DNA of 64,000 bases from Lunularia cruciata (Eukaryota; Streptophyta; Marchantiopsida; Lunulariales; Lunulariaceae): positions 47,572,291-47,636,290 of the forward strand of contig OX419755.1 in assembly GCA_948567375.1 (NCBI GenBank), given 5' to 3'. Position 1 is the first letter of the stretch. Each line of letters starts with the position of its first letter. A program made the translations under genes and the position numbers. Under the pieces are notes generated by a model, which did not search any database, was not told where the DNA came from, and worked only from the letters and a program-made list of their open reading frames with translations. Shown piece by piece: positions 1-9,659 of this stretch.

Positions 1-730
1 AAGTGGGAGAGGGAGGTTACTAGAGGATAGCATAACTTTATCACCAACTTTAAAGGTGAGATCACGATGATGATGGTCTGCAATTTTTTTTGGCAGTTCT
101 GAGCAACAAGGAGGTGAGACTTGGCTTGTTGGAGAGATTGGAATATAGTGGTCAAGAATGTGGAAGTATGAGGAACTTGAGATGGAGGTGGAGCAAGAAG
201 AGAATCTAGAACAAGCAAATCTTGGCCAAAATTGAGAAAGAAAGGAGAAAATATAGTGCTTGCTTGTTTGGAATTGTTGTAGGCAAATTCTACAACTGCA
301 AGACATTTGTCCCAATTGGTCTAGTGGACATTGACAAAGGTGCGCAACATATCTTCCAATGTACGATTCTCACTTTTGGTTTGTCCATCAATTTGAGGAT
401 GATAGGCCATGGATAGAGTAAGCGTGGTGCCAAGTATCTGGAAGAGTGCTTACCAAAACTTCCCGATAAATCGAGGATCACAGTCGGAGATGAGTACACG
501 TGGCATCCCATGATGCTTGAAGACATTGTCAAAGTAGATTTGCACTAAGGTTGGAGCATCCACAATATCACAGGTTGTGCCAAGTGGATTTGCTTACTAA
601 GCTTATCCACAAACACCACAATTGCAGTGTGTCATTGTTTTGTCTTTGGCAAGGATGTGATGAGATCCAAGCTCACATGCTCCGAGTGAGCGGATGGAAT
701 GGCGAGTGGTTGAAGGAGTCCACTCGGCTT
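1..730 (-). pseudogene. D integrase catalytic core (decayed)
   Basis: Minus-strand translation gives pieces of a DDE integrase core: a segment resembling LDLITSLPKTK with the first Asp, then LISDCDPRF with the second Asp, then HPQIDGQTKSENRTLE. In the usual gypsy motif DGQTERVNRTLE the third catalytic Glu follows the Thr; here that stretch reads T-K-S-E, so the Glu is displaced or lost. Stops and frame changes interrupt it. The C-terminal part continues to the left edge, so a chromodomain could lie outside the window. Confidence 0.75.
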
Positions 731-1012
731 CTAGTTGTTGGTCTTGTTACATTGGCAGCTCTCACACAATCGGAAAAATTCTTGAACATCTTGTGTTATG
801 CTGGGCCACCACCATTGACGTTGGAGGGTACCCAAGGTCTTGTCCACACCCATGTGACTAACGATGGGTAAATCATGGGCTTCTTGAAGGCACACAAGTT
901 GAAGATCACCTTTAGTTGGAACATAGATCTGGTCCTCATGGAATAAAAGGTCCTCCTTGATGGAGAAGGTGTTGTACTCCTTATCGCATGCCTTAAGACA
1001 ACCATGTACCAT
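731..1012 (-). pseudogene. D integrase N-terminal zinc-binding domain
   Basis: An open stretch of 93 codons holding the H2C2 zinc domain that precedes gypsy integrase cores: a His pair (HDLPIVSH), the WWWPS segment typical of this domain, and a Cys pair (CESC). In the family this domain binds zinc and helps multimerise integrase on the cDNA ends. It is followed, across stops, by the catalytic core on the left and preceded by RNase H on the right. Confidence 0.8.
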
Positions 1013-1248
1013 TTAGAAGAACGGATCTTGGTGTAGAGCTGATTGAAACTTGTTTAGGACCTTGGCATCAATTGACACCGTTGAAATTGCCGCTGTGATG
1101 AGAGGAAGAGACTTCAAATCAGGTCGTCATGATAAAGCATCAAGGATGACATGGAACCGACCTAGTTTGTACTCAAGTTTGATGTTATATAGTTGGAGTT
1201 GTTCCTCCCATTGATATGTTGACTCTTCATGTATTTCAAGCGTAAGGT

Positions 1249-1497
1249 CTACAACAATGGTTTGTGATCAGTTCGCATGATCACTTGTTTCCCCAAGAGG
1301 TAATGCCTCCATACCTTGGTGGCATATACCATTGCAAGTTGTTCTTGATCTTGAGCAGAGTAGTTTTGTTCAGCCGTATTGAGTCGGTGAGACACAAAGG
1401 CAATGGGATGGAGTCCATATGGGAATTCTTGTTGCAGCACGGCTCCAATTGCAAAGTTAGAAGCATCAAAATCAACCACATGGTAGTTGTGGATCAT
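1249..1497 (-). pseudogene. D RNase H
   Basis: An 82-residue open segment with the gypsy RNase H signature: DFDASNFAIGAVLQQ at the start (first catalytic Asp), a central segment around EQNYSAQDQEQLAMVYA (catalytic Glu region), and MRTDHKPLL at the end (TDH catalytic Asp). The domain degrades RNA in the RNA:DNA hybrid during reverse transcription. Only this frame piece is open and neighbouring pieces lie in other frames. Confidence 0.85.
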
Positions 1498-1688
1498 ATG
1501 GTTGAAGAATGGGTCTTGAAGACACCATATGCTTTAACTTCTAGAATGCTTCTTCATGTTGGGTGGTCCACTAGAAGCTCAAGTTCCCAAGAGGTCAGTC
1601 AATGGTGTAGCCACATGAGCATAATAATGGATGAACCGTCGGTAAAAACTAGCCAATCCATTGGATGCTCATACTTCTGTAGCATCCT

Positions 1689-2310
1689 TTAGGGTAGGCC
1701 AATCAGTAATGGCCTTGATCTTCTCTTCATCCATCTTGATCCCATCTGATGAGATCTTATGACCCAAGAAAGTAACCACCTTCTGCCAAAAGGCACACTT
1801 CGACCCCTTGTAGTAAAATTTCCATTGCCTAGTCGTCTTAGGACTTCTCGCACATGGTTCATGTGTTCTACCTCTATCTTACTATAAATTAAGATATCAT
1901 CCAAGAACACCACCACGGACCAATCCAATAGTCCACCCAACACCTAATGCATATGATCCATGAAGATTGTTGGAGCATTAGTGAGTCCAAAAGGTAGAAC
2001 TTGCCACTCAAAATACCCATACCTTGTATGAAAGGTAGTCTTTTGCACATCCTCTCTATCAATAAGAATTTGCCAATAGCCGCTGCAAAGATCCAACTTG
2101 GAAAACTAGAGTGCTCTATTTTGTTGATCAAGCAAGTCATCGATCCGAGGCAAGGGATATGCATTCTTCATGGTTTGCTTATTGAGCCCACGGTAATCAA
2201 TACATAAACAAAGTCCTCCATCCTTCTTTGGAACAAATAGTACCGGTGCTCCCCAAGGAGAGGTACTATGTCGTATGAAGTCCTTCTCCAGCAACTCCAT
2301 AAGTGTTGTT
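1689..2310 (-). pseudogene. D reverse transcriptase
   Basis: Two open pieces in different frames cover the RT fingers and palm. The N-terminal piece (2106-2300) has [16 protein letters not shown] and [20 protein letters not shown], standard for gypsy RT. The C-terminal piece (1689-1943) has VVVFLDDILIYSK, with the FLDD form of the YxDD active site intact. A frame break lies between them. It belongs to the polyprotein with retropepsin upstream and RNase H downstream. Confidence 0.9.
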
Positions 2311-2531
2311 CACAACTCCTCCAACTCCTTTGGTGAGAGCCGATAGATCGCTCTACTCACTGGAGTACTCCCTGGCAATAACTCAATCTTGAAGGGCATA
2401 CCTCAATTGGAGGGTAATCCCTTTGGTAGATCATCTAGAAACACGTCCGCAAACTCCTTAACTATCAAATCAACCATTGCTTGATGAGGCTCTCGGTCCT
2501 CCACAGATTGTTCTTGTGCAATCGGCTTGAT

Positions 2532-2756
2532 CTACACCACGAATATAGACTTATCTTCCTCCAAAGCGTGCTCTATGGTTGCTTTGCTAACAAACTTCCC
2601 TTCTAGGGACTCTTCTCTCTTCCAAGCTTGCTCCATGGTTGCCTTCTTGGCAAACTTCCCATCTTGGGACTCCTCTCCCTTCAAGGTTTGCTCTATGATC
2701 ACCTTCTCAACAAACTTCCCATCTTGAGACTGACTATTCTTAGATGTCTTACTCAA
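2532..2756 (-). pseudogene. D protease-RT linker with repeated Gln/Glu/Lys-rich units
   Basis: A 74-codon open stretch between protease and RT with an internal repeat: three related blocks ending in SQDGKFVEKVIIEQ, SQDGKFAKKATMEQ and LEGKFVSKATIEH. The repeat is visible in the DNA as roughly 60-base units. It has no recognised domain and is best read as a low-complexity spacer of the polyprotein. Confidence 0.55.
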
Positions 2757-2774
2757 AGGTGCCAGACAACCTAA

Positions 2775-3167
2775 TCAGAAATTCCTACCTTGGTGTTGTA
2801 CTTGAATTTGGCGTCGGGTCCAATCAAATTGAACCTTATGACGTTCAAGCCAAGATAGACCCAAAATGATATCATAGTGTAGAGGTGCCACTACAAACCT
2901 CATACACTCCAAATACTCCTTCCTAATCTTGAAGGTAACAGGATGTGAGGTGCGGAATGCAAAACCCTTTCTACCATCTGCCATCGTCAAACTACTTCCC
3001 ATCACTGGCTTGATAGGAATTCCCAATTCCTTTGCTACTTGCATAGACATGCAATTCTCTGAACTTCCAAAATCAACCAAAATCCTACAACCCCAATTAG
3101 ATATCATACCTTGCAAGTGAAGCAACCTTGCGTAGGTTGAGCCTTCAATCCCATTGGAACTAATCAA
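2775..3167 (-). pseudogene. D retropepsin-type aspartic protease
   Basis: A 130-residue open segment. ILVDFGSSENCMSM corresponds to the active-site loop (normally D-S/T-G-A/S, here D-F-G-S), and DIILGLSWLERHKVQFDW is the conserved C-terminal protease signature of plant gypsy elements. It would cleave the Gag-Pol polyprotein. The residue after the catalytic Asp is altered, so activity is doubtful. Confidence 0.8.
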
Positions 3168-3179
3168 GCTCCCAATAGG

Positions 3180-4682
3180 CGGCTCAAAATCTCCTACTGG
3201 GATTCCTTGTTTCCCTGATTATTCTGCTCTACAACTTCTACTTGGGCAACTTGTCGAGGTCATCCATTCTTGAGTGGACATTCAGCAATGCAATGCCCCA
3301 ATTGGTGACAATAAAAACAACCACCATTTTGTGGCAGTTTCTCTCTATCTACTGCACCAAGTGGTCTTTGTTGAATGGCTGTAAATTGCTACGATGGCGT
3401 CGCTGTAGGAACGAGTTCTCGGGGACCGAAATGCGCAACGGTGACGAATTATCACTAGTGGAGCCGGTGGGCCTCTCCGGCTGGTCGGGGCCCAAAAAAC
3501 TAGGGGCAGGGCGGGGCTCTAAGACTAAAAAAACGACTTGGCCTTAGATCCAACGTTGGTTAGCGCCTGTTTATTATTTTGGATAGACATAAGCAAAAGC
3601 CAAGCCCTGGGTCCGGAGAGTCCGAAGGATACTTCTTTGGCTTTATGAAAGAAACGCCGGGGCCCCGGACTGTCAAACAAACAAGGAAAAAAAACTTAAA
3701 AAAAGGGCCCCAGGGGGACTGTCAGAAAAAAAAAAAAAAAAACACTGCCAGGAAAAAATTGACAAGAAACTCACAAAAAAATAAAAAAACTGACGGGACA
3801 CGAGACCTTAGGGAGAGGCTCTTTCTCAGTACAAGTTCCTAATACTCTAGTTTTGAAGAGGTATTCCGGCTCTAGTGCCGACGATTTGGCAACTCAAGGA
3901 ACAATATCAGGTCAAATGGAAGTGGAAGTCCCTCTTGGACCAGTAAAAATTACCGCAGGAACGGATCAATCTCCATTGGTGCTGGCTCTTCCACTTGTGT
4001 GTAGTGTATTGGTAGGCTCTATGGAGGTTGAGGTCGAGACCAAGTTGTTGCCACCAAGGAATCAAAACGTTTTGCCAACCACATTGCTTCCTCCAAGTGT
4101 TGTGGCTCTTGCATGGTTACCTCTAATTTGGTTCTTGCCTTCAAGCTCCTCACAAATTGATCCAGAGCTTCACCTTCTAATATATCTAGAATTTGCATGA
4201 TGGTGATTTGGAACTACATGATGTAACTTCTTACAAAGCCAATCTGTTTCAACTTTGCCAACTTATCCCGTGCAGCTTGTGTTGCATTTATAGCTTGGAA
4301 CAGACTAATTATTGTGCTCTTGAATTCTGCCCATGTCAAGATTGGTGCAACAATTTATCATTTTTCTTGCTCCACTTGGAATCTCCACCATAGCTTTGCT
4401 ACTCCATCCAATTGGCTAGAAGCCAAGAGAATCTGTTTTTGTTTGTCTTGTAGATTGGTAGCTTCAAAATATCATTCACAATCAAACAAAAAATTCTCCA
4501 CTGCACCCGAAAGATTCTTGCCTTCAAATACCTTAGGTTTAGGGAATTTGATCCGGTCTTCTCCTTCTCAAATTGGTACTCTCTCCACTTGCTTGTCATT
4601 GAAGACCTTGTTCATCCAACAATCGAGTAAGGTGCTTGATTTGTTGTTGCATAGCAAGGATAACATCGTGTATTGCCGCCAT
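3180..4682 (-). pseudogene. D gag with CCHC zinc knuckle, interrupted by an insertion
   Basis: The minus-strand start Met-Ala-Ala-Ile-His-Asp is at 4682 and is followed by a Gln-rich helix (MQQQIKHLTRLL). Further on, the sequence around EALDQFVRSLKARTKLEV is typical of plant gypsy capsid. Near 3262-3340 a zinc knuckle reads CFYCHQLGHCIAEC (C-X2-C-X4-H-X4-C), which binds the RNA genome. Stops and frame changes are frequent. A GC-rich block at about 3395-3842 separates the capsid part from the knuckle and does not look like gag. Confidence 0.8.
3395..3842. other. GC-rich, homopolymer-rich insertion inside D gag
   Basis: About 450 bases with composition unlike anything nearby: GC-rich runs such as ggccccgg and ggggcccc next to long A runs, including one of about 17 A near 3728-3745. 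Gag homology stops on one side and resumes on the other. No clear target duplication, tRNA-like A/B box, tRNA homology or coding frame was found. It could be an inserted non-autonomous element, a captured fragment or a poorly assembled patch. Confidence 0.5.
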
Positions 4683-4937
4683 GGTTGCTACTCTATCACA
4701 CCACTCCCAATCTATCTAATTTATTAACACATAAAAAAAACACGTCCACCATTCTCCATAAGTTACAACCGGAAGCACCAAGGATTCCTCAGATATGGTG
4801 ATCATATGTAGAAAATCTTGTCCAAAGTGCGAGGTGATGAATTGTGTGAAACAATGCTTGGGTAGTACTTGGATGCAAAAATCCCAATGGTTTGGTGGAA
4901 GTGGATTTGGTGGTCCATAAATTCCATCCATCCCATT

Positions 4938-4953
4938 CTTGCTCTAATACCAA
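4938..4953 (-). promoter_or_regulatory. D primer-binding site (initiator Met-tRNA type)
   Basis: On the minus strand TTGGTATTAGAGCAAG lies directly after the LTR end. It differs by one base from TGGTATCAGAGC, the plant initiator Met-tRNA complement that primes minus-strand cDNA. Its position fixes the inner LTR boundary at 4954. Confidence 0.85.
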
Positions 4954-5057
4954 TGTAAAAGACCAAATCCAAGGAGAGAAATAGGAGAATGGAAACTCAC
5001 ATTGGGACACTTGAATGAGGGTAAAATCCAAATGCCTAGCATGAGCTTTGGCTTTGG

Positions 5058-5065
5058 TATTTATA
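5058..5065 (-). promoter_or_regulatory. D LTR TATA box
   Basis: Minus-strand TATAAATA in the context CCTATAAATACC, about 105 bases before the LTR's inner end. This is the expected place for the U3 promoter, with transcription likely starting near 5030. The heat-shock motifs begin about 20 bases upstream of it. Confidence 0.7.
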
Positions 5066-5086
5066 GGTAGCTTACAAGGCCCTTGA

Positions 5087-5407
5087 GAAGCTTCTCAAGA
5101 AGCTTCCTCAAGCCGATTTCTTAGAGTGCAAGCCAAGTTAACTAGGAAGCTTCTCAAGAAGCTTCCTTCTAGAAGCCGCCTACTTGGCGTGCAAGTTAAG
5201 CTAGTTAGAAGCTTCTAGAAGCTTCCTTCTAGAAGCTACTTATTTGAAGTGCTAGCTAAGCTAGCCGTGAAGCTTCCTAGATACTTCCGGAATATTCTAG
5301 GCTAATTTGTCTTATGTGCTACTTTGTAAGCTCGACTAACTTTGTTACTAAACTCCATATTGTTACATATTAAGCTTCTGAAGAAGCTTCCGAAGAAGCT
5401 TCCTAGA
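5087..5407 (-). promoter_or_regulatory. Cluster of heat-shock elements in the D LTR
   Basis: Repeated GAA/TTC modules matching the heat-shock factor site nGAAnnTTCnnGAA. The best is at 5208-5225, a perfect GAAnnTTCnnGAAnnTTC followed by TTC and GAA at 5227-5234. Others lie at 5087-5106, 5146-5174, 5270-5276 and 5373-5404. They are immediately upstream of the TATA box in element orientation. Heat-inducible plant retrotransposons such as ONSEN use the same arrangement. Function here is inferred. Confidence 0.65.
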
Positions 5408-5488
5408 TACTTCCAAAATATTCTAGGCTAATTTGTCTTATGTGCTACTTTGTAAGCCCGACTAACTTTGTCGCTAAACTCCATATTG
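5270..5488. repeat. 126-base direct repeat in the D LTR
   Basis: The sequence starting at 5271 (agcttcctagatacttcc) recurs at 5397 with few differences, giving a 126-base period. Each unit carries one heat-shock-type block followed by an AT-rich spacer ending ctccatattgtt. The duplication enlarges the promoter-proximal region. Confidence 0.8.
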
Positions 5489-5878
5489 TTCTAGTCTCCT
5501 CTTGTAAGCTTGGGTCCAATTTTTTGCCCCCAAGTATCCTCTTTAGCTATTGTAGAGGTGGAAGATGCATTGATTAGTTACTACACAAGGATTTTGGGAG
5601 TAATACTATCATGCCTCCAATTGCTAAAATCCTCAACCTCAAAGCAAAAAACTCCATCTACTTTGGTTGCAAGTTCCACACATCCTCTAGCTGCATCCCA
5701 AGTAGACAAGGGTGTAGCCCAAGTAGATCATTCTCACCTAGATGTACCTTAAGTAGACCATCTCACTAGTAGTTGTTGGATGTGTCTCAAGAATACCATA
5801 TCCATTTGGTCTATCATTCCCAACATGTGCTTGAATTGTCTCAATAGGCATAGAGTTCACACATGTCAAAGTAGTGAT
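5489..5878 (-). pseudogene. Family A fragment: end of methyltransferase and linker to RT
   Basis: The minus strand aligns by eye with A2 at about 34645-35025, that is, the end of the DNMT-like domain plus the linker before RT. Shared blocks include ctatgcctattgagac and aaagaggatacttggg. It is the downstream continuation of the copy at 20311-23509. The two halves are separated by element B and its target duplication. Confidence 0.8.
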
Positions 5879-5883
5879 GCTTG
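5879..5883. repeat. Left target-site duplication of element B (gcttg)
   Basis: gcttg at 5879-5883 recurs at 20306-20310. Removing 5884-20305 plus one duplication rejoins family A sequence collinearly with A2 (gcctatcaag region), which strongly supports one insertion event. Confidence 0.8.
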
Positions 5884-6660
5884 TGTGACAACCCAACAAG
5901 TATCACTTTTATGGTAATCAGCAAGTAAAAGTTTGTTCCCACAAAGATACAAGTCAGAAATTGTCAAATACAAAGTAAATAATAACAATTTATTTCTTCT
6001 TGAGTTCATCTTTAGTATCTCAGGTAGAAACCACACCCAAAAGAGAGTAACAAGCATTGATCACAATCTCATCATAAATTAACACACCATAATCACCATG
6101 CTTCTCCAATCTTTCCAGATCAACTTTGATTATGATGATTCAGATTCTCCCAAAGACGGCTACTTCATCACAAAATGACTTTGCTTCATAATTGTGTTGC
6201 ACCCTCTAACTAAAGGCACAACTTCTTTGATCAAAATTGTTTCACATCAAACTCACGTTGCACTCACAAATGCAGAATACTACCAACACTACAATTCTTC
6301 ATAGATCTATCAAGGAATTGCTTTGATTGCATTTCACTCATGAACAAACACATAGAATGAAGATCAGCATTGTGGAATCCAATATCCAACAAGCTCACTG
6401 ACTTGCACTTCAAAATTCTCCACACACTCACAAATACACACAAAAACTTGATACTTGGAATTAAACTCAACACTTCACTTTATCTATCTTCAAAAATTTG
6501 GAATATTGAACAACATAAGACTACAAATGCTTCCTTTGAATAGGCAAAGCAATTCAACAATTATCTAATAGCTATACCATTCTACAACAACTTTACCATC
6601 TTGCAAATCCAAAATGACAATACACTTCTTCATATCTGCCTCTTTAGATCTCAAAACTAT
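5884..6660 (-). repeat. B left terminal repeat region
   Basis: It starts TGTGACAACCC and matches 18409-19200, including blocks such as gtagaaaccacaccca and cttgatcaaaattg. As B's coding frame lies on the minus strand, this would be its 3' terminal repeat. The inner boundary cannot be set, because homology to the right copy continues into the coding region. Confidence 0.6.
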
Positions 6661-6662
6661 TA

Positions 6663-7875
6663 CTACTGCAATCTAATGTCAACCTCAACTTTGGCTTCCA
6701 AACCCAATGTTCTTTTACAACTTTCCCCTTCTTTGGGTCTCTCTAATTCTACTCCACCTTCTACCAATCGTAACATTTCTTCACTACACTCTGTAATTAA
6801 GACCATGGGTAATCTATCTATGTCTTTATCTTCTAAACCATTCTTCTCTATTGTTTCTAGTAATTGATCCAAAGACACATGCACTCCTATGTTTGCTACT
6901 TTGGACTTCTTGTCTCCCTTCATACTATTCCAAAGTCTCTCTAACTTTGAATGTACAAAATTCTAATATGAGACACACATTGTCTCCTACTTCTAACATC
7001 TTCATATCTACTTGATCTCTTAAGCAAATCAATAATTTATTCAACTCTATATCTTTTCCTTTCTTCTTCCTCATCTCTTGCACCAACAACTTCAACTCGT
7101 GCAGTCTTGACTCCTCCAATTGACACTCAAACATTGTTCCAAGCATTACCTTCACCCCCCACTACTTCTTCAACTATCTCTTGCCTCAACATCTGCAGCT
7201 TCTCTTTCTCTGCTAACAACTCCTCATGATACATCTTTGCTTCATCTTCTAACTCGGCCTTCAAAGCTTCCTTCTCCTTCAAACTTTGCTCAAGTTGCTC
7301 TTTTATTCCTCCAATTAAACCATGCAATCACTCTTCTTCCTGATTCCGCATAGCTAACTTCCTCTGCCAAGCTCTATCCTTCTCTACCACACTTGTCTTC
7401 AAACTCTCCAACTCTTGCCCCATTATTGCTACCATTGCTTTCAAGTGAATGACCTCCACTTGCATGTCATGCACTTCCGCCCTCAAGGTCTCAGTCTTCT
7501 CCAACTGCTTCCTTCTTTCTTCCTCTTGCTTTGCCATGGCTTTGCCACTCTTCACAAAGTCCTTTGTCAGCTCTCCTTTCCCAAGGAATGTAGCCCTAGT
7601 TTCCACATTGGCCTCTCTTCCCAACACCAATCTCCAATCCAACTCTCTCCATTGAGTTAGATTTCCTCTCTTTCCTTCATTCTCAAGCCCTTCCTTGCAA
7701 TCACTTGCAGCTACTTTTGCCATGAATTCTGGAAAACTCAAGTTCCAATTCCAAGCAAAAAATGTGATACAAAGCCTACTTAGCACTTTGATCATGGCTA
7801 TCATATCTAATCTTCAAATAACTAGGTTTCTTACTACAAGCAATGGACTCTTCTTCTCACCCTTCCTCGGCATTG
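6663..7875 (-). pseudogene. B coiled-coil protein, frame-shifted
   Basis: From a possible start MPRKGEKKS at about 7875, the minus strand encodes an acidic/basic heptad-rich protein. One frame runs 7804-7127 through a single stop, with segments such as KQEEERRKQLEKTETLRAEV and KEKEALKAELEDEAKMYHEE (long coiled coil). Then 7155-6925 and 6923-6663 follow in the two other frames. The C-terminal part (VHVSLDQLLETIEKNG) has a homologue at 19201-19515. No known domain is recognised. A Gag-like structural protein of a non-autonomous element is possible but unproven. Confidence 0.5.
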
Positions 7876-8038
7876 TGCAAAGTCTAATGCTTGGTATCTA
7901 AAAGATAATTCTACCTTCTCTTGGTATCAAGATCCTAACTCCTTCAGAACTATTAAACATCAAACTATCACCTAGCTTTGCCACAGGCACTCCTTGGGTC
8001 TGCTACTTAGTAGCTTATAATACTTTCATGACATCTTG

Positions 8039-8043
8039 AAATC
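8039..8043. repeat. Left target-site duplication of A1 (aaatc)
   Basis: aaatc at 8039-8043 recurs at 18039-18043, exactly outside the first base of the 5' Y repeat and the last bases of the 3' X' repeat. It is short and could be chance, but it places both ends of A1 independently. Confidence 0.55.
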
Positions 8044-8492
8044 TATCACACCATTTGTAGTGCCGCATCTAGATGCTTGGACACTAGAGTTCTAGTGATA
8101 GTAGTTAGAGTTATTTTAGCAGTTTCTCAGAGACTACTTTCCTATGCTCAGATTTTGTGTTTGGGGTACTGACGTCACGGTGAGGCCCACCGTCACTTTG
8201 CACCGTTTGCACTGTCGAGTGTGCCGTCAGCGGGACCGTTAGGGTTTCAGAGCTAGCTTGAGTCCGGGGGGTATAGTTTCGAAGCGAGCTCCAGAGAGCT
8301 CACTTCTCTGATGTTGAGCCTTCGAGTTCCTGGCTATGGTGGACAAAGGCCGGCAAGCTTCACCTGGATTCTTTATGCTTGAGTGGGTGTGGCTTGATTG
8401 TAATCAGTGCCCAGTTGTTGGCAGTTTATAGAGTGACAGATCAAGTACTGATCTGAGTTGAGTTGAGTTGAGAGTGGTAAGTAATCTGATTA
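8044..8492 (+). repeat. A1 5' terminal repeat Y
   Basis: It runs from tatcacaccatttgtag to gtaatctgatta and recurs at 17494-17933 and in A2 at 39029-39482. Here it is followed by cattagagaag, not by the X' unit seen at 3' ends. It contains a GC-rich inverted motif (gtgaggcccac region) near 8180 and a short gagtt repeat at about 8456-8470. Confidence 0.75.
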
Positions 8493-9659
8493 CATTAGAG
8501 AAGTGAAGTAAGGGGGAAATCGGGTGCAGGAACTTTGAGTGTTTGTGGTATCTCCAAGCTCAGTGGATTGTTGGTAGCTCAATTCAAGTTCAGTGTTTCC
8601 CTAGTGTGCAGAAGCTCGTTCAATTGATGCAGATTTGGCAGTTAGGTAGATGGTGTGCGGAAGTGCTAGCCAAATTTTGAGCAAAAAAGGAGCAAATTTT
8701 GAGCAGTGTTGTGATTTTGAGCTCAAGAGGTGAAGACATGACCAATTTACTGCAAGTTGGGCTCAAAAAGTCAAATTGAAGGTGGAGTTGGGAAGCTCTT
8801 CTCATGAATTTGTGATTTGGAAAAACCCGTGTTGTCAATTTGGCTCGAGTGGAAAGTTAGCGGGGGATTTGGCGGACAACCATCTTTAGGGTTTACGTCA
8901 GATTTTATGTCAGATTTTGGCCATATTTGGAGGAGTTTTGCCAATTTTGGAGAAGGTTTGAAGTGGCAACAAGAAAGGCCTCATTTGGCTATTCGAGGCT
9001 TCGAGGCATAGGGCTGTGGGCTATGAGAGGTTACGAAGGCTAGCAAGCCAACTTGCTGGCGTGAGGCTAGCTAGTTTAGAGTAGATCTTGGTCATTGGTT
9101 GGCAAAATTTGCCTTTCTTGCTAGCTTGTGCGCAATAAGGTTTGACCCCTAGATCTCTTGTTCCTAGACTGGTGCCCTAGCCAACTGGTCCACCCTCACT
9201 TGTTGTCCTAGTGACTGTACCACTATTATCTATACACATGTAGCTTTGGCTAGGAGAGGCATTTTGATCCCATTCTTGGTGATCTTGGTAGCTTAGGACT
9301 TAGATACAAACTTCTCTTATGTCAAATGCCAAATGGTGGCAGAGTCAGTCCCGTGTTGTGTTATGAGATGGAGGGTTTTCATTTAGATTTCTTGTGAGTG
9401 GATCCCCTCCATTCTCAGCTTCCTATTTGTGCACCACGTTTGTGTGAGATGCCCTGACTTTTGAGCATTGGTGCTCTGGTGTGCTCTCGGTGGTGAGGCT
9501 GGAGTGATGACCAGTCAGACTACCTTTGTTTCTCTCCGGTGAGGCAGGAAGTGATGACCTGCAGACCATGAGAGTGCGTGTTATGATGACAAGTTACAGG
9601 TTGCCCTTTCCCCTAGTGTAGTTATCTTGGTTAGAGTTACATTAGTGGGTGGTGCTTAG
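8493..9659 (+). other. A1 untranslated leader
   Basis: About 1.2 kb without a credible coding frame, conserved in the minus-strand copy at about 42080-43030. Blocks such as gccaaatggtggcagagtc (near 9328) are shared. That block resembles a tRNA complement and may be the primer-binding site, but this is only a suggestion because it lies about 840 bases inside the 5' repeat. Confidence 0.5.

Larger units (their letters stand above)
1..5488 (-). mobile_element. Element D: Ty3/gypsy LTR retrotransposon, 3' end outside window
   Basis: A minus-strand Ty3/gypsy element. Reading leftwards from its LTR come a primer-binding site, gag, zinc knuckle, retropepsin, reverse transcriptase, RNase H and integrase, and the integrase runs off the left edge. 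This domain order (RT before integrase) defines Ty3/gypsy. The 3' LTR is not in the window. All reading frames are broken. It sits inside an older minus-strand copy of family A, whose sequence resumes at about 5489. The right boundary is known only to within about 10 bases. Confidence 0.85.
4954..5488 (-). repeat. D 5' LTR
   Basis: The inner edge (plus strand TGTAAAAG at 4954) abuts the primer-binding site. The outer edge is placed at about 5488, where sequence becomes recognisable as family A. It contains a TATA box at 5058-5065 and, upstream of it in the minus orientation, a cluster of GAA/TTC heat-shock-type motifs, plus a 126-base direct repeat. The outer terminal dinucleotide could not be assigned, so the length (about 535 bases) is approximate. 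Confidence 0.75.

Noticed and set aside
3242-3842. Plus-strand open frames over the GC-rich block
   Set aside because: Low-complexity Lys/Pro/Gly runs from homopolymers; no domain, and they cross the insertion boundary.
5084-5410. GAAGCTTC words as simple HindIII-like palindromic repeats without function
   Set aside because: The spacing of GAA and TTC modules and the position next to a TATA box fit heat-shock elements better, so they were kept as a regulatory call with moderate confidence.
9328-9347. tggtggcagagtc as a definite primer-binding site of family A
   Set aside because: It lies about 840 bases inside the 5' repeat and the matching tRNA is not identified, so it is recorded only as a possibility in the leader entry.
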